64,000 bases of DNA from Myxocyprinus asiaticus (Eukaryota; Chordata; Actinopteri; Cypriniformes; Catostomidae): the NCBI RefSeq assembly GCF_019703515.2, contig NC_059385.1, positions 28,500,001 through 28,564,000 on the forward strand. The letters run 5' to 3'. The notes below the pieces were generated by a model. It was not told the DNA's origin. It worked only from the letters and a program-made list of their open reading frames with translations, and made no database searches. Positions 23,791-35,469 of the stretch are shown in pieces; positions within the stretch are counted from its first letter, which is position 1; every line of letters begins with the position of its first letter. Made by a program: the position numbers and the translations under genes.

Positions 23791-24183
23791 GCACATCCTG
23801 TGATTGGACCACAGATTGCAAAGTGCCAGTGAAGTGAGGTGGCCGGCGTACAAACTGAATCGTATGACCAAGCTCGATAGTTTTAACACCCTGTCTGACA
23901 TGCCCGTGAGGACTTGCCATGCATTCGTGCAGCGGGACAGCAGTATTCCTTTCCCGACAAACAGCATTGGGGAAGAGAGGAACAGCATTGTATGTCAGGA
24001 GTGCTTTTGCTGGAGCTGAGGTGGCTGCTTTCGTTTGGGCCACAGCTTGCGAGGCTTTACCGGTGGCAACATTTGCCGGTGCTGAGGCAGTAGCTGGGTG
24101 CTGCCCGAGACAGAGCAGGAGCGAGCCGGTTGTGATGAAGTACTGCTAATTTTTGCCATAAAATGTCTCATAGCCTGTGAGTG

Positions 24184-25475
24184 TTACTGAGTCGTGATGT
24201 AGCGCTCAGCCAATTTATCCACAGAGCCACCGAAAAGGCCGGCTGGAAACACCGGAGCATCAAAGAGAGCAGCTTTTTTCGTGTCACACATTTCCATAAG
24301 GGTCAGCCAGATGTGATGATCCAAAACCACCAGGTTGCTCATTGACTTGCCAATGGCCTGTGCAGTGAGTTTCACGGCTTGCAGCGCTAAGTCCATAGCG
24401 GTGTGGAGCTCTTGAACATCTCTGGATCATAGCCTTGCTCGTCCATTTGCTTGAGGAGCTTAGCTTGGAAAACTTGGAGGACCGCCATCACGTGGAGTGC
24501 TGAACCTGCTTGGCCCACCACTGAGTATGCTTCCCCAGACAGTGTGGACGTCAGTCGACACAGCTTGGAAGGATGAACGGGGCGTGATTTCCACGCCCTG
24601 CTACCCGCTGGGCAGAGATATTCCTCTACCGCCTCTTCCACAGGGGGTACACAGTTGGGCTTAACCTTTGTCTTCCCCGTGGTCCATTTTAGTGAGGAGA
24701 GTGGAATCACTGTGTGAGCAAGCTGAACAGGGTGTGCCATGATTTTGTCAGTTCGTTATGAACTTTCGGGAAGAACGGGGCAGATCTGTGGAACGCGGTC
24801 GCTTGACAGCGTCCGGACTGCAAGAACCATTCATCAAGGCGAGATTTTCGACCCACCTTGAAACGACGCAAAGCATCTCCTTGTCAGTGGTGCTTACACG
24901 CTCCTCACCCTTGCTGGGGGAAGGGGCAACAACGTCCTCCATTGACCACTCACCAGATGCGATGAGAGACATAACATCATTATCCCCAGTGTCAGAAGCG
25001 ATGAACGTGACAAGGCCATGCACTCCTGCAAAGGAGTCGAAGCTCATCACGTACATACTGTATTGGCATAGAGGCAGTATATGGAGACTGAGGTTGCTCG
25101 CGGGGCCACCTCAAAGAAATCCTGCTGAACCTCGCGGGCCCGCCGTGATCCCTCGGGAGTCACAAAAGAGTCGGGTGGGAGGGTGCAGGATGCTGAAACG
25201 TCCCTCAGAACGAGGGCAATTTGCGAGAAAAGTGTCTTGAGACTCATGCCCTCACAGTGAAGGCAGTCTGTCTCAACGAGAGCTGTCTCTATATGAGCAC
25301 AGCCCAGACAGTGAATGCAGCTCTCATGCTGATCTGACGGTGGATATGTCCCTTGCATAATGAACACTTGCGGAACGTCATCTTTAAAAAGACGCAAACA
25401 CGTAAGCGCCTCTTTTAGTTGCTGGGAATCAAGATGCTGAAGCGGCCCATTCACCAGCAAAGCATCAAGCGCCAT
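24184..25475 (-). pseudogene. DIRS gag-like region, frameshifted
   Basis: Three reverse-strand frames join end to end: 25475-25047 (with the Cys/His cluster CIHCLGCAHIE...DCLHCEGM), 24740-24387 (CPAGSRAWKSRPVHPSKLCR then SALHVMAVLQVFQAKLLKQM) and 24396-24184 (LTAQAIGKSMSNLVVLDHHI then FPAGLFGGSVDKLAE). These are the usual conserved blocks of the DIRS ORF1 protein, thought to act as gag. At least two frameshifts and probably a deletion near 24750-25040 break it. Confidence 0.7.
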
Positions 25476-25574
25476 TGCAGAGTAAATGTTTGCCGGAACA
25501 CTGCAGGGGAGTGGAGGGTCTTCTCATTGACTCATGTATGTCGACAGTGAAGTAGAGGGCTTCTAGACGAAAGA

Positions 25575-25790
25575 TGAATTGCTGTCTTGAAGGAAGAAAA
25601 TTCTGAGGAATGGTGTTTGCGCACCCGCTTTTATACCGGACAGCTTCTTGCCTAAAAGGGCAGGGCTTAAACACCATAGCCAATTTTAGAATAGTCGTTA
25701 TTGTAGAAAGGTTTTAACTAGGTTGTATAGAAGGACACTCCCCCATATCATCAGCTTATTGATGTAATGTCATGTGTACTCGTAAGGAAA
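25575..25790 (-). repeat. DIRS right inverted terminal repeat
   Basis: Inverse of the left terminal repeat (see 21117-21335), with roughly one difference per ten bases. Its outer end is TGTGTACTCGTAAGGAAACT. Confidence 0.85.
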
Positions 25791-26194
25791 CTACACTGTA
25801 ATATACTATTAATTAGAGAGCAGGTCAAAAGGGTTAACAGCAATACACATACACAACCGAGTGCTAACAGCTGAGGTAAACAAACGCACGCAACAGCATG
25901 TGTGGTTGGTAAATTCAGAACTTACCTAAGTCTTGTATACACAGTTTTCCTGAGCAACAACTGGTTGGAGCCATTGTGATTCTAATTGCCTGTTTTCTGT
26001 TTCTGGTCTCAAGACGCAATGCAAAATCTACCAAAACGAGCGATCCAGATGGACAACAACAACCATTTAAATTTTTTTAGGAGTAAAAATTAATTTCAGG
26101 CTCAACTTATGCAGTTTTAGGTTGTCATAATAACTAAAAGTAGTTAATTATGTCAGTGTAACTATCCTAGGACCATCTACACATTCAGATGAGG

Positions 26195-26573
26195 CACTGT
26201 AAAAAACAGAAATGTGTCTCCTCACAAAAAACACGATAGAGACTGCCCCAGACTGCAAAACACAGTGGGATTTAAAGCTTTTATTTCCTCATTCTGGAGA
26301 AAGATGGTGGGCTTCGGCCCATTCTAGTTTTGAGATGCTGAATCTCAATTGTGTGAAGTATGGACACTATACCGCACATGTTTTTTTGTTTTTTTACAAT
26401 TTTTACAAATGTAATATCACATTTCATGCTAAGAATGTACATCAATGGGAGAGAAAACACAGGAGATTGGAAATTGAAAACAGTCAAATCGTGGAACACT
26501 TCCACATTCAGGAAAAAGGTGGCTTGAAAGGCACTTGTATTGAAGTGCTCTATTACACTCAACTTTTTACAGT
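26195..26573 (+). mobile_element. Small CACTG-ended element carrying a DIRS RT fragment
   Basis: Starts CACTGTAAAAAACAG and ends CTTTTTACAGTA, so it has the same type of ends as 9174-10498. Inside, 26205-26350 encodes LLTKNTIETAPDCKTQ followed in another frame by sequence matching the DIRS RT at 23640-23790 (TTTATTTCCTCATTCTGGAG, TGGGCTTCGGCCCATTCTAG), but on the opposite strand. The rest is AT-rich. Confidence 0.5.
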
Positions 26574-28305
26574 ATAAGGATTAATTAACAAAGGAAAAAA
26601 CATGGGATGCTGTACCTGGCTGCTGGTGAAGATGGTGGAAGTGCGTCCTTTTTGTAAGGAAAGTACTCAACATAAAAGGTTTTGGCTTGTGTTTGAAAAA
26701 ATGATATCACTATTCAATGGTTGTGCATAATTACTTATTTCTGACTATATTATTAGCTATATTATTAAGTGTGACTGAGTGATCAAACTATCTTCTCTTG
26801 TGCAAAACAACATTCAGGCTCATTGTCATCCCCTTTCCACTGAATAATGATGTTTAAAAATGAGCAGAGCTCATTGTGTTGTCTGTCACTACATTAAATG
26901 TTTCTACAGTACTGCATTAGATTACACCAGCATCATGTAAATACGATTTCACAACGATCACATTTGTAACACTTAGCGGAGTTCATTAACAGAGGTTCGA
27001 GAGGAGCATGTTAATTTTAATCTGACAAATCACAGCCCGCGAGTAGGAGTATATAAGCCGCTGCTTACATGCTTCCTGTGACAACTCTCCTGGCATTACA
27101 GTATTTCCGGCATTCGGTACCGCCCATTGCCCACATACAGACCCAGGTAGTCGGATCATCGGATGCAACTACGCTAAAAAGCTTTCGCCTTCATCAGAAC
27201 AACTCTTTCATCCAAACAGTCTTGTTATTCAACAGAAGCTGCCACAGCTCATTTGTTTTTTGCAGTATTGACGGCTACCACGTTAAGTGTTTTTTTTTTT
27301 TTTACTCTTTCTTTCTTTCTATGCTCCATTCGCCAAAGCAGTTTATAGCGTGATGTTGCTTCCGCAAACTGTCTGCTCCAGCTCTTTAGACATGTGAAAC
27401 AGCTCTTTACGACTGCTCATTTGTTCTCTTATCTAAACTTTCCACCCAGAAAGTAATGCGAGCTGCCTCCACCAACGGGCTCCGTTAATCTGGTTCTTCT
27501 GCACAGGTGATTCCTGTCAGCCTCATTACCTCGTCGCGCAGCTCGTTTAGGGCATGCTCTATCCAGCGATTATTTGTCATCTTCTACACATGAATATCAC
27601 GAGTGTTTCTCCCTCCAAAATGCCATTCGGAGCATGATTTATTCCATTCTGAACAAAGGGGCTATCATGCAACAGAGAACTTATTCCAATCGACCGATAC
27701 TCTAATGACAACTTCTTTCAAACCAACGCAGACATTTTAGTGTGAGTGCAGCACTTGCTCTGACCATTCCACAGCAGACTGCAATTATACATAGCCTCTG
27801 TCCAAACAGACATGATCCGCGCCGAAATCATGTGCCGTGTCCCAACTCATTCATAATCATCCTGCAATGTGTCTCGCCTCCTCTCAGCATTTGAGCTCGC
27901 ACAGCAAGCTCGCACAAGAAGTAAGCGCTGCTACAAACTTCCACTCATCATAACACTATAAAATGACTTTCCCTCCTCCAGTCAGGACAAACGCTTCACA
28001 CAAGTAAAATCAATCCATTTCTCTTGCATCTCCATATGCACTGCAGAGCTGCAGCTCAATTTATTCCTAGATAATTTCATGCTGTTCACACCTATTGCTA
28101 TGCGATGCATTTCCTTTGCAATACATATATTGTACAGCAGGTGGCAGTCATACTCCTCAGGAGCAAATGACCACAAGTGAATCCTTCAATAATGATTGCA
28201 AGTCCATTTCTCCTGCATATCAGTATGCAGTACAGAGCTGCGAATCTCTTTTCATAGATAATTTATGCTGCTGGTCACATTTTTTCTTAATGTTATTAAT
28301 ATTTA

Positions 28306-28308
<3 letters not shown>

Positions 28309-28362
<54 letters not shown>
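28309..28362. repeat. (TC)n microsatellite
   Basis: Pure TC run of about 54 bp; responsible for the Leu-Ser and Glu-Arg runs in spurious open frames. Confidence 0.95.
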
Positions 28363-28363
<1 letters not shown>

Positions 28364-29983
28364 ACTAATGTCCCCGAATGTCAACTGCATGCTTTTCCCT
28401 CTAATAAGCATTAGCAGCCTGAGGTTACCCCTCTACCAGTGCAAATGCAGCCCACACTCCAGTGGCCATGGATCTAACTTTTCACAGATTTCTAAGGGTT
28501 GTAAAATGTGTATAAGTTTCACCTAAATATTAATATTTTGTAGTTTCTACAGAAACGCTTGAAATTGCGCCATCTGCAAGGATTTCACCAATATTATTTC
28601 CAGCAGGTCTCTGCGAGAGCCCATCTAAAATCCCTTCAATGGGATTGTTCACAGGTTTTCCTCTTGCTTTCGCTATTTAGGTATCACTCCAAGACTTCAC
28701 CATTACCTTCCAAGGAGCCAAAGACGGCAAACATTTAAGTTGCTAGAAAGCACAACTGCAGTGCTCTTACCATTGGCTCAAATCATCCATAAACAGCACA
28801 AATGGGCTGTTCAGGTGCCATAACTGTGGCGTCATTCATGCAAACAGCGCAAATGCACTGTCCAAGCACTGCATTCATGGGCTTGTTTTCCTCTTATCAA
28901 AGTCTGGGGGCATAGCTCATAAATATATATACACATCGCAAACCACAACCATGCAAAGTTCTGTACTCGGCACCACCTGCCTTTCGAAAGCAATGTGGGC
29001 TCTTCCATTCGGACACAGTGTAAACCTACGCAATTTGGGCCAATGGTTCTCACGTTCGATTGCAGTATGAGCTCTCCCGTTCGAGCGCAGTGACAGCGCA
29101 GTAATCTTAAAAGCCTTTTACCTTTTCCTGTTAACCTTGGCATTGGCATTTCCTTTGCTTATGGTTGAAAATGAGCCTGACACACAATAAACAGTGCCCC
29201 ACCTGACACTGCCACAACAGTGCCCCATCCATGCCAAATGTGTGTACATGGTCATTAATATTTTCTCCACAGGCACTTTCAGTTCTTAAGTTCCATAAAT
29301 TTATAGATGTACATTTACATCAATGGAAACACTGCAGCACTCCCACAGGAGCCCCTTTACCATGCCCCTAAATACTCAATCCACTGCGGCAACAGTACTC
29401 TAAACTCCACTCTTGCAGAAGGCCCACTTACTTTATAGCCGCAGCAGCATTTTACCATGCTTTCGCTGAAGCCCTTTGTCTTCGCTTCTCAGCAGCTGCA
29501 GCGAGCATTACAGGAGATAGCGGTCACCACCTCCTCCTGTTCTTCTCAAAGCACCATATTTCCCCATCTATGGGTAATCTACTGAGTGGGGCTACCTCTG
29601 CAAGCCAGCCAATCTAACCGTATCCCTATGGTACAACTCCCTACGGCCATACACAGGTCCTTTAATCTAAACCTTCCACCCGGACCGGGCCCTTACGTAA
29701 GGCTGCCCCCGTAAACTGGCTGATTAGATGCAAATATCAATAGTACAGCCCCCTAGAGCTGCATCAAGGTCCTTCATCCAAACTTTCCACCCAGAGCAGG
29801 CCCTTGCACGAGGCTGCCTCCAAAAGCTGTTCCAATGCAGTTTACCATGATCTAGCACTTCTGTCAACCCTCGATTTGGCGTTTCCTTCTCTCAATTTGG
29901 GGGATTATATATATTGTGCTTAATAATGGTTCTACTACAGCATATTTCATGCAGAGTGGACCACCTGGTCCAGTATGCTGGTT

Positions 29984-30263
29984 GCATGCTGGGCTTACCT
30001 ATTCGAATACCGCAAGCTAAACCATTATCTCGTTAGAGCAGCCTCCCGTTCGAATCGAAGCGCGACCCCCTCCCTTTCAAATGCAGAGCCAGCCAACTCT
30101 CGTTCTCACCTTTCCCGCTCGATTGCATGCTGGGCTTACCCGTTCAAATGCCTTGAGCTAAACTACTCTCTCTTTAGAGCAGTCTGCCATTCGAATCACA
30201 GCGTGAGCCCTCCCGTTCGAACGAAGCACGAGCCAACTCTCATTCTCACCTTTCTCGTGCGAA
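29984..30263. repeat. Tandem duplication, two units of about 140 bp
   Basis: Both units run GCATGCTGGGCTTACC...GAGCTAAAC/AAGCTAAAC...TTAGAGCAG...CGAA...GAGCCAACTCTC, then a CTCACCTTTC segment, with about 20 % difference. TTCGAA-like sites recur throughout. Confidence 0.7.
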
Positions 30264-30501
30264 TGCCGCAACCCCATCCACTTCTGTGATGAGCGGAGGT
30301 CTCCCGAATTGCAACACCTCTCGACCAGCCATCGTACAAGAACGCACCTTCAAACAAATGCGTAAAGTGCTCCCTCTAGACAGCTTTTGGAGGAAGAACA
30401 ATTCAGAAGTATCCGCCAAGCCAATTTACCAAATAGAATTGTTGCTGGTTTGCTGTCCTAAATACTTCCTGCCATAGTCATGGCACCAATCTTTCATCTT
30501 A

Positions 30502-30743
30502 TAATTTTCTTTATTTATCACACATTATACATTTGCACATATACAATGAAATTCTTCTTTTTCATATATCCCAGCTAGGCTGGGGTCAGAGTGCAGGGTC
30601 AGCCATGATACAGTACCCCTGGAGCAGATAGGGTCAAGGGCCTTGCTCAAGGGCCCAACAGTGGCATCTTGGCAGTGCTGGGGCTTGAACCCCTGACCTT
30701 CTGATCAGTAACCCAGAGCCTTAACCACTGAGCTACCACTGCC
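30502..30743 (-). mobile_element. tRNA-headed SINE with 7-bp target duplication
   Basis: The reverse strand begins GGGCAGTGGTAGCTCAGTGG, an RNA polymerase III A box, with the B box GGTTCAAGCCC about 50 bases on. A core and an AT-rich tail near 30505-30560 follow. CATCTTA occurs on both sides (30495-30501, 30744-30750) as target duplication. This is a SINE, not a functional tRNA gene: the anticodon arm is not tRNA-like. Confidence 0.85.
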
Positions 30744-31151
30744 CATCTTAATGCCTTTTTGGGGGGTAATCGGGACTCGAGTCGAGTCTCGAACTCCGAG
30801 CCCTCCAGTATATGGACAGCAAGCCAAATACGTTTACCGCATCAACACAAGATTACATAACATACGAACAGGGTTGGGGAGTAACGGAATACATGTAACG
30901 GGATTACTTATTTAAAATACAAAATATAAGTATCTGTGTTCCACTACAGTTACATTCAAAAAGTATTTTGATTATTGAAGAGATTACTTTGCAGTTTATT
31001 GTCATTTGTTTCATTTAATATTTAGTCCTTTCAGATGGAAAACATTTATACATAGAAATGTTGCAATCCAAAGTGCATTTGAACAATGGTGAAACACTTT
31101 CTTATGATGTGTTACACGCATATGAGCAGACAGAGAAGTAAGTTTGAAGTA

Positions 31152-32742
31152 CAGTGCATCTGGAAAGTATTCACAGCGCTTCACTTTTTCCACATTTTGT
31201 TATGTTACAGCCTTATTCCAAAATGGATTAAATTCATTATTTTCCTCAAAATTCTACAAACAATACCCCATAATGACAACGTGAAAGAAGTTTGTTTGAA
31301 ATCTTTGCAAATGTATTAAAAATAAAAAATGAAAAAAAATCACATAAGAATTCACAGCCTTTGCTCTATACTTAGTTGAAGCACCTTTGGCACCAATTAC
31401 AGCCTCAAGTCTTTTTGAGTATGATGCTACATGCTTGGCACACCTATTTTTGGGCAGTTTCTCCCATTCTTCTTTGCAGGACCTCTCAAGTTCCATCAGG
31501 TTGGATGGGGAGCGTTGGTGCACAGCCATTTTCAATCGGGTTCAAGTCTGGGCTCTGGCTGGGCCACTCAAGGACATTCACAGAGTTGTCCCGGAGCCAC
31601 TCCTTTGTTATCTTGGCTGTGTGCTTAGGGTTGTTGTCCTGTTGGAAGATGAACCTTTGCCCCAGTCTGAGGTCCAGAGCGCCCTGGAGCAGATTTTCAT
31701 CAAGGATGTCTCTGTACATTGCTGCATTCATCTTTCCCTCAATCCTGACTAGTCTCAAAGTTCCTGCCACTGAAAATGATCCCCACAGCATGATGCTGCC
31801 ACCATCATGCTTCACTGTAGGGATGGTATTGGCAAGGTGATGAGCGGTGCCTGGTTTCCTCCACACATGACGCTTGCCATTCAGGCCAAAGAGTTCAATC
31901 TTTGTTTCTCATGGTCTGAGAGTCCTTCAGGTGCCTTTTGGCAAACTCCAGGCGGGCTGTCATGTGCCTTTTACTGAGGAGTGGCTTCCGTCTGCCCACT
32001 CTACCATACAGGCCTGATTGGTGGAGTGCTGCAGAGATGGTTGTTCTTCTGGAAGTTTCTCCTCTCTCCACAGAGAAATGCTGGAGCTCTGTCAGAGTGA
32101 CCATCGGGTTCTTGGTCACCTCCCTGACTAAGGCCCTTCTCCCCCGATCACTCAGTTTGGCCAGGCGGCCAGCTCTAGGAAGAGTCCTGGTGGTTCCAAA
32201 CTTCTTCCATTTACGGATGATGGAGGCCACTGTGCTCATTGGGACCTTCAGAGCTGCAGACATTTTTCTGTACCCTTCCTCAGATCTGTGCCTCAATACA
32301 ATCCTGTCTCGGAGGTCTACAGACAATTCCTTGGACTTCATGGCTTAGTTTGTGCTCTGACATGCACTTTTAACTGTGGGACCTTATGTAGACAGGTGTG
32401 TGCCTTTCCAAATCATGTCCAATCAACTGGATTTACCACAGGTGGACTCCAATCAAGTTGTAGAAACATCTCAAGGATGATCAGTGGAAACAGGATGCAC
32501 CTGAGCTCAATTTTGAGTGTCATGGCAAAGGCTGTGAATACTTATGTACATGTGATTTTTTTCATTTTTTATTTTTAATACATTTGCAAAGATTTCAAAC
32601 AAACTTCTTTCACATTGTCATTATGGGGTATTGTTTGTAGAATTTTGAGGAAAATAATGAATTTAATCCATTTTGGAATAAGGCTGTAACATAACAAAAT
32701 GTGGAAAAAGTAAAGCACTGTGAATACTTTCTGGATGCACTG
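31152..32742 (-). mobile_element. Tc1-like transposon (1.59 kb), decayed
   Basis: Ends CAGTGCATCTGGAAAGTATT and, inverted, CAGTGCATCCAGAAAGTATT, with TA outside each (31150-31151, 32743-32744). Long terminal inverted repeats of about 200 bp (ACATTTTGTTATGTTACAGC is shared). It encodes a transposase on the reverse strand and sits in the hAT-like element 30869-33145. Confidence 0.9.
31330..32341 (-). pseudogene. Tc1 transposase pseudogene
   Basis: Near full length in three frames. 32341-31895 holds the two helix-turn-helix DNA-binding domains (VDLRDRIVLRHRSEEGYRKM, TVASIIRKWKKFGTTRTLPR) and the GRK-rich linker. 31866-31486 holds the catalytic core ([26 protein letters not shown] with the second Asp, and [13 protein letters not shown] with the catalytic Glu 34 residues on). 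31535-31330 holds the C-terminus. Between the first two frames about 25 bp are missing, removing the W-S-D-E-T block with the first catalytic Asp: TMRNK runs into IELFGL. A second frameshift near 31510 follows NPIEN. Confidence 0.85.
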
Positions 32743-33145
32743 TAAGTTTGGAGCAGTTGTCAGCTTTACGCTAAGCTAAAATGCTATTTCTAGCCATTTA
32801 ACATGCACATTACCAGGCACGATCATATTTTTTTATCAAGAAAATTTACGTTGCATCATAATTTCTTTTTTTTCTAGTAAGACCTTTGATATTAGGGCAA
32901 AAATCATATTCTTGATAATAATTTTTATATTGTTTTCCTGTAAAAATATCTAAAAACCCTTGATCTTGTTTTAGAAAAAACACTGCATTAGATATTTAGG
33001 TTTTTCAGAGAATGTATTTTTAAGGTGTATTTTGTCCTACTGTACTAGCAGAGTTTTTTATAGTCAAAACAAGTGAAAAATCTACCAGTGCTGAAGAAGT
33101 AATCCAAAGTATTTAGAATACGTTACTGACCTTGAGTAATCTAGC

Positions 33146-33650
33146 GCTGCTAGTGTAAAAGCACATGCTTGGTTTGCAGCGAAATGGTCGTGACACACTG
33201 CTTCGGTTCGGCTCACATACTGCTCCGGCGTGCAGTGTAAAACAGGCTTAACGATCTAAAAACAGGCTTGTTTCTTGGCCATTGTAATGTTTATAGTCTG
33301 AAAAGATAAGTAAACTTGCTAGCTGAACTAGCAGTTGTAAATCTACGTACCTTATCTTTAGGATATTGCACAGACTTTCCAAAATACCCATATAAGCACA
33401 ATTATTATTATTATCAGATTATATAAACAATAATTATTTATTATTAATTGTAAAAAAATATATATTATTATTAATATAAAAATGTATAATTATGCATCTT
33501 CATTGGCTGCTCCTGGCTGCGGGAGACTACAGCAAATATTATTTTAGCGTTCCCATTTGCTCCATCGGCAACAGAAAAAAATCCACTATTGTGTTTCCAT
33601 AAATTTGAAAAAAGAGGAAAAATAGAGAGGGATGGATTACAACAGTCCAA
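33146..33650. other. No gene seen
   Basis: AT-rich with ATT/AAT runs near 33400-33490. Confidence 0.5.
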
Positions 33651-33658
33651 AGAGAGAA

Positions 33659-35065
33659 AGAATCAGAATCAGAATCAGAATGAGCTTTATTGCCAAGTAT
33701 GCTTACACATACAAGGAATTTGTCTTGGTGACAGGAGCTTCCAGTACACAACAATGCAACAAGACTTTTAAAAAATATTTACAAATTGAATAAAAAATAA
33801 ATAAATATTGAAAAGAAAATAAAGTATATAGAGAATACACAATACACAATATATATGTATGTATGTAACGGCAGAAGAAGTTGGATGTGTTGGATAATAT
33901 AAAAAGACTAAGCTGTATATTGCACATTAATTATTGCTCAATGGGGCAGTTTTAACTGTTCATGAGATGGATAGCCTGAGGGAAAAACCTGTTCCTGTGC
34001 CTGATGGTTCTGGTGCTCAGAGCTCTGAAGCGTCGGCCAGAAGGCAACAGTTCAAAAAGGTAGTGGGCAGGGTGAGTGGGGTCCAGAGTGATTTTTCCAG
34101 CCTTTTTCCTCACTCTGGAAGTGTATAGTTCTTGAAGGGAGGGCAGGGGGCAACCAATAATCCTCTCAGCAGTCCGAACTGTCCTTTGTAGTCTTCTGAT
34201 ATCCGATTACGTAGCTGAACCAAACCAGACAGATATTGAAGTGCAGAGGACAGACTCAGTGACTGCTGAGTAAAACTGTATCAGCAGCACCTGTGGCAGG
34301 TTGAACTTCCTCAACTGGTGAAGGAAGTTCAAACTCTGCTGGGCCTTTATCACAATGTGATAGCTGGTTTGATGGTGTTGAAAGCCAAACTGAAGTCCAC
34401 AAAAAGGATCCTTGCATATGTCCCTGGTCTGTCCAGATGTTGCAGGATATGATGCAATCCCATGTTGACTGCATCATCCACAGACCTGTTTGCTCAATAA
34501 GCAAATTGAAGGGGATCTAGAAAGGGTCCAGTGATGTCCTTCAGCTGGGCCAACACAAGTCAAATGATTTCTCAAATGATTTCATGACCACAGACGTCAG
34601 GGCGACTGGTCTGTAGTCGTTAAGTCCTGTGATTTTGGGTTTCTTTGGGACAGGAATGATGATTGAGCATTTGAAGCAGTATGGGACTTCACACTGCACA
34701 GTGATCTATTGAAGATCTGTGTGAAGATGGGGGCCAGATGGTTAGCACAGGATATAAGACACGTGGGTGAAACACCATCTGGGCCTGAAGCTTCCTTATC
34801 TTTTGTTTTCGAAAGTCACGGCACACATCATCTTCACAGATCTTAAGTGCAGGTTGAGTAGCAGGAGGTGGGAGGAGGGGGGCTGCAGGAGGTGTTGGTG
34901 TTTGTGTGAAGTGAAGGTCAGAGCGGGTGTGGGGTGTGAGATTGTGTCTTTTGGATCTATAGTATAACACATTCAGGTCATCAGCCAGTTGTTGGTCCAC
35001 CACATGGTCGGGGGTAGGAGTCCTGTAATTCTTAAGTTGTTTCATGCCACTCCACACTGATGCAG
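33659..35065 (-). mobile_element. CR1/L2-like LINE, 5'-truncated, with (GATTCT)n tail
   Basis: Read on the reverse strand: a pre-RT linker (WSGMKQLKNYRTPTPDHVVD at 35057), degenerate RT ([15 protein letters not shown] near 34600; [14 protein letters not shown] near 34370), then a jump into the C-terminal part (GLLRGLLVAPCPPF-like frame near 34150) and a 3' UTR ending CAATAAAGCTCATTCTGATT followed by CTGATTCTGATTC at 33659. Part of the RT palm, including the ADD box, is deleted. Confidence 0.75.
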
Positions 35066-35367
35066 GGTCGTTAGCTGAAAACTTTTTTTCTTCAAGAAGG
35101 CAAATTTGCTATTTTCCTGCAAATAGTTCATTATGTAAGACGTTTGAGAATCACATCTGTTTTCAGCGCCAAGTCTAAATTCAGTTCCTACATTTGCAGT
35201 TTGGAGATTCCAACAGCAGGTAGTAAAAAAGTTCATGTCCAAACTCTGAAAATACAGTATAATGTGACATGAAATTATGTCTCTGACAATTATTGTTGTA
35301 GCCATTTTATGAAACAAAATTGTATGAGATTTGTGTTAAACTATCTATAGGTAATGGTTTATTTTTC

Positions 35368-35368
<1 letters not shown>

Positions 35369-35409
<41 letters not shown>

Positions 35410-35462
35410 GGTTTATTATTATGGTTTATTATTATTATTATTATTATCATCATTATTATTAT
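35369..35462. repeat. (ATT)n microsatellite, interrupted
   Basis: About 94 bp of TTA/ATT units with two GGTT interruptions. Confidence 0.9.
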
Positions 35463-35469
35463 ATTTACC

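Larger units (their letters stand above)
21092..25793 (-). mobile_element. DIRS-type tyrosine-recombinase retrotransposon
   Basis: Read on the reverse strand it encodes a gag-like region (25475-24184), a reverse transcriptase (about 23790-23330), RNase H (about 23104-22860) and a tyrosine recombinase (22889-22344), bounded by inverted terminal repeats. Inverted rather than direct terminal repeats, together with a tyrosine recombinase instead of an integrase, define DIRS elements. Frameshifts and internal deletions make it inactive. A Tc1 derivative (21649-22147) sits between the recombinase end and the terminal repeat. Confidence 0.85.
26990..30868. mobile_element. Unclassified long repeat-like block
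   Basis: Base composition changes near 26990 (TTCGAGAGGAGCATG, a TATATAAG box at 27053). The block carries internal repeats: AACTTTCCACCCAGA-type segments at 27436, 29668 and 29780, and a tandem pair of about 140 bp at 29984-30263. No coding frame with a domain was found. It may be a non-autonomous retrotransposon, possibly of the tyrosine-recombinase type, but the class is a guess. It contains the TC microsatellite and the SINE listed below. Confidence 0.3.
30869..33145. mobile_element. hAT-like element split by a Tc1 insertion
   Basis: The left end CAGGGTTGGGGAGTAACGGA is of the same type as 13961. The body continues to 31151 and resumes after the Tc1 at 32743, running to CTGAAGAAGTAATCC...GAGTAATC near 33145. 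The segment 30957-31140 is repeated at 57088-57267. The right end is missing, so no target duplication could be found. Confidence 0.55.

Noticed and set aside
24758..25240. 160-codon + strand open frame
   Set aside because: Antisense of the DIRS gag-like region, without a domain.
28095..28526. 143-codon open frame with a Leu-Ser run
   Set aside because: Created by the TC microsatellite; no domain or codon signal outside it.
30680..30743. Possible tRNA gene
   Set aside because: Only the promoter boxes are tRNA-like; the anticodon and acceptor pairing do not fold as a tRNA, and the rest is a SINE body with target duplication.
31376..31840. + strand open frames of 154 and 121 codons
   Set aside because: Antisense shadows of the Tc1 transposase pseudogene.
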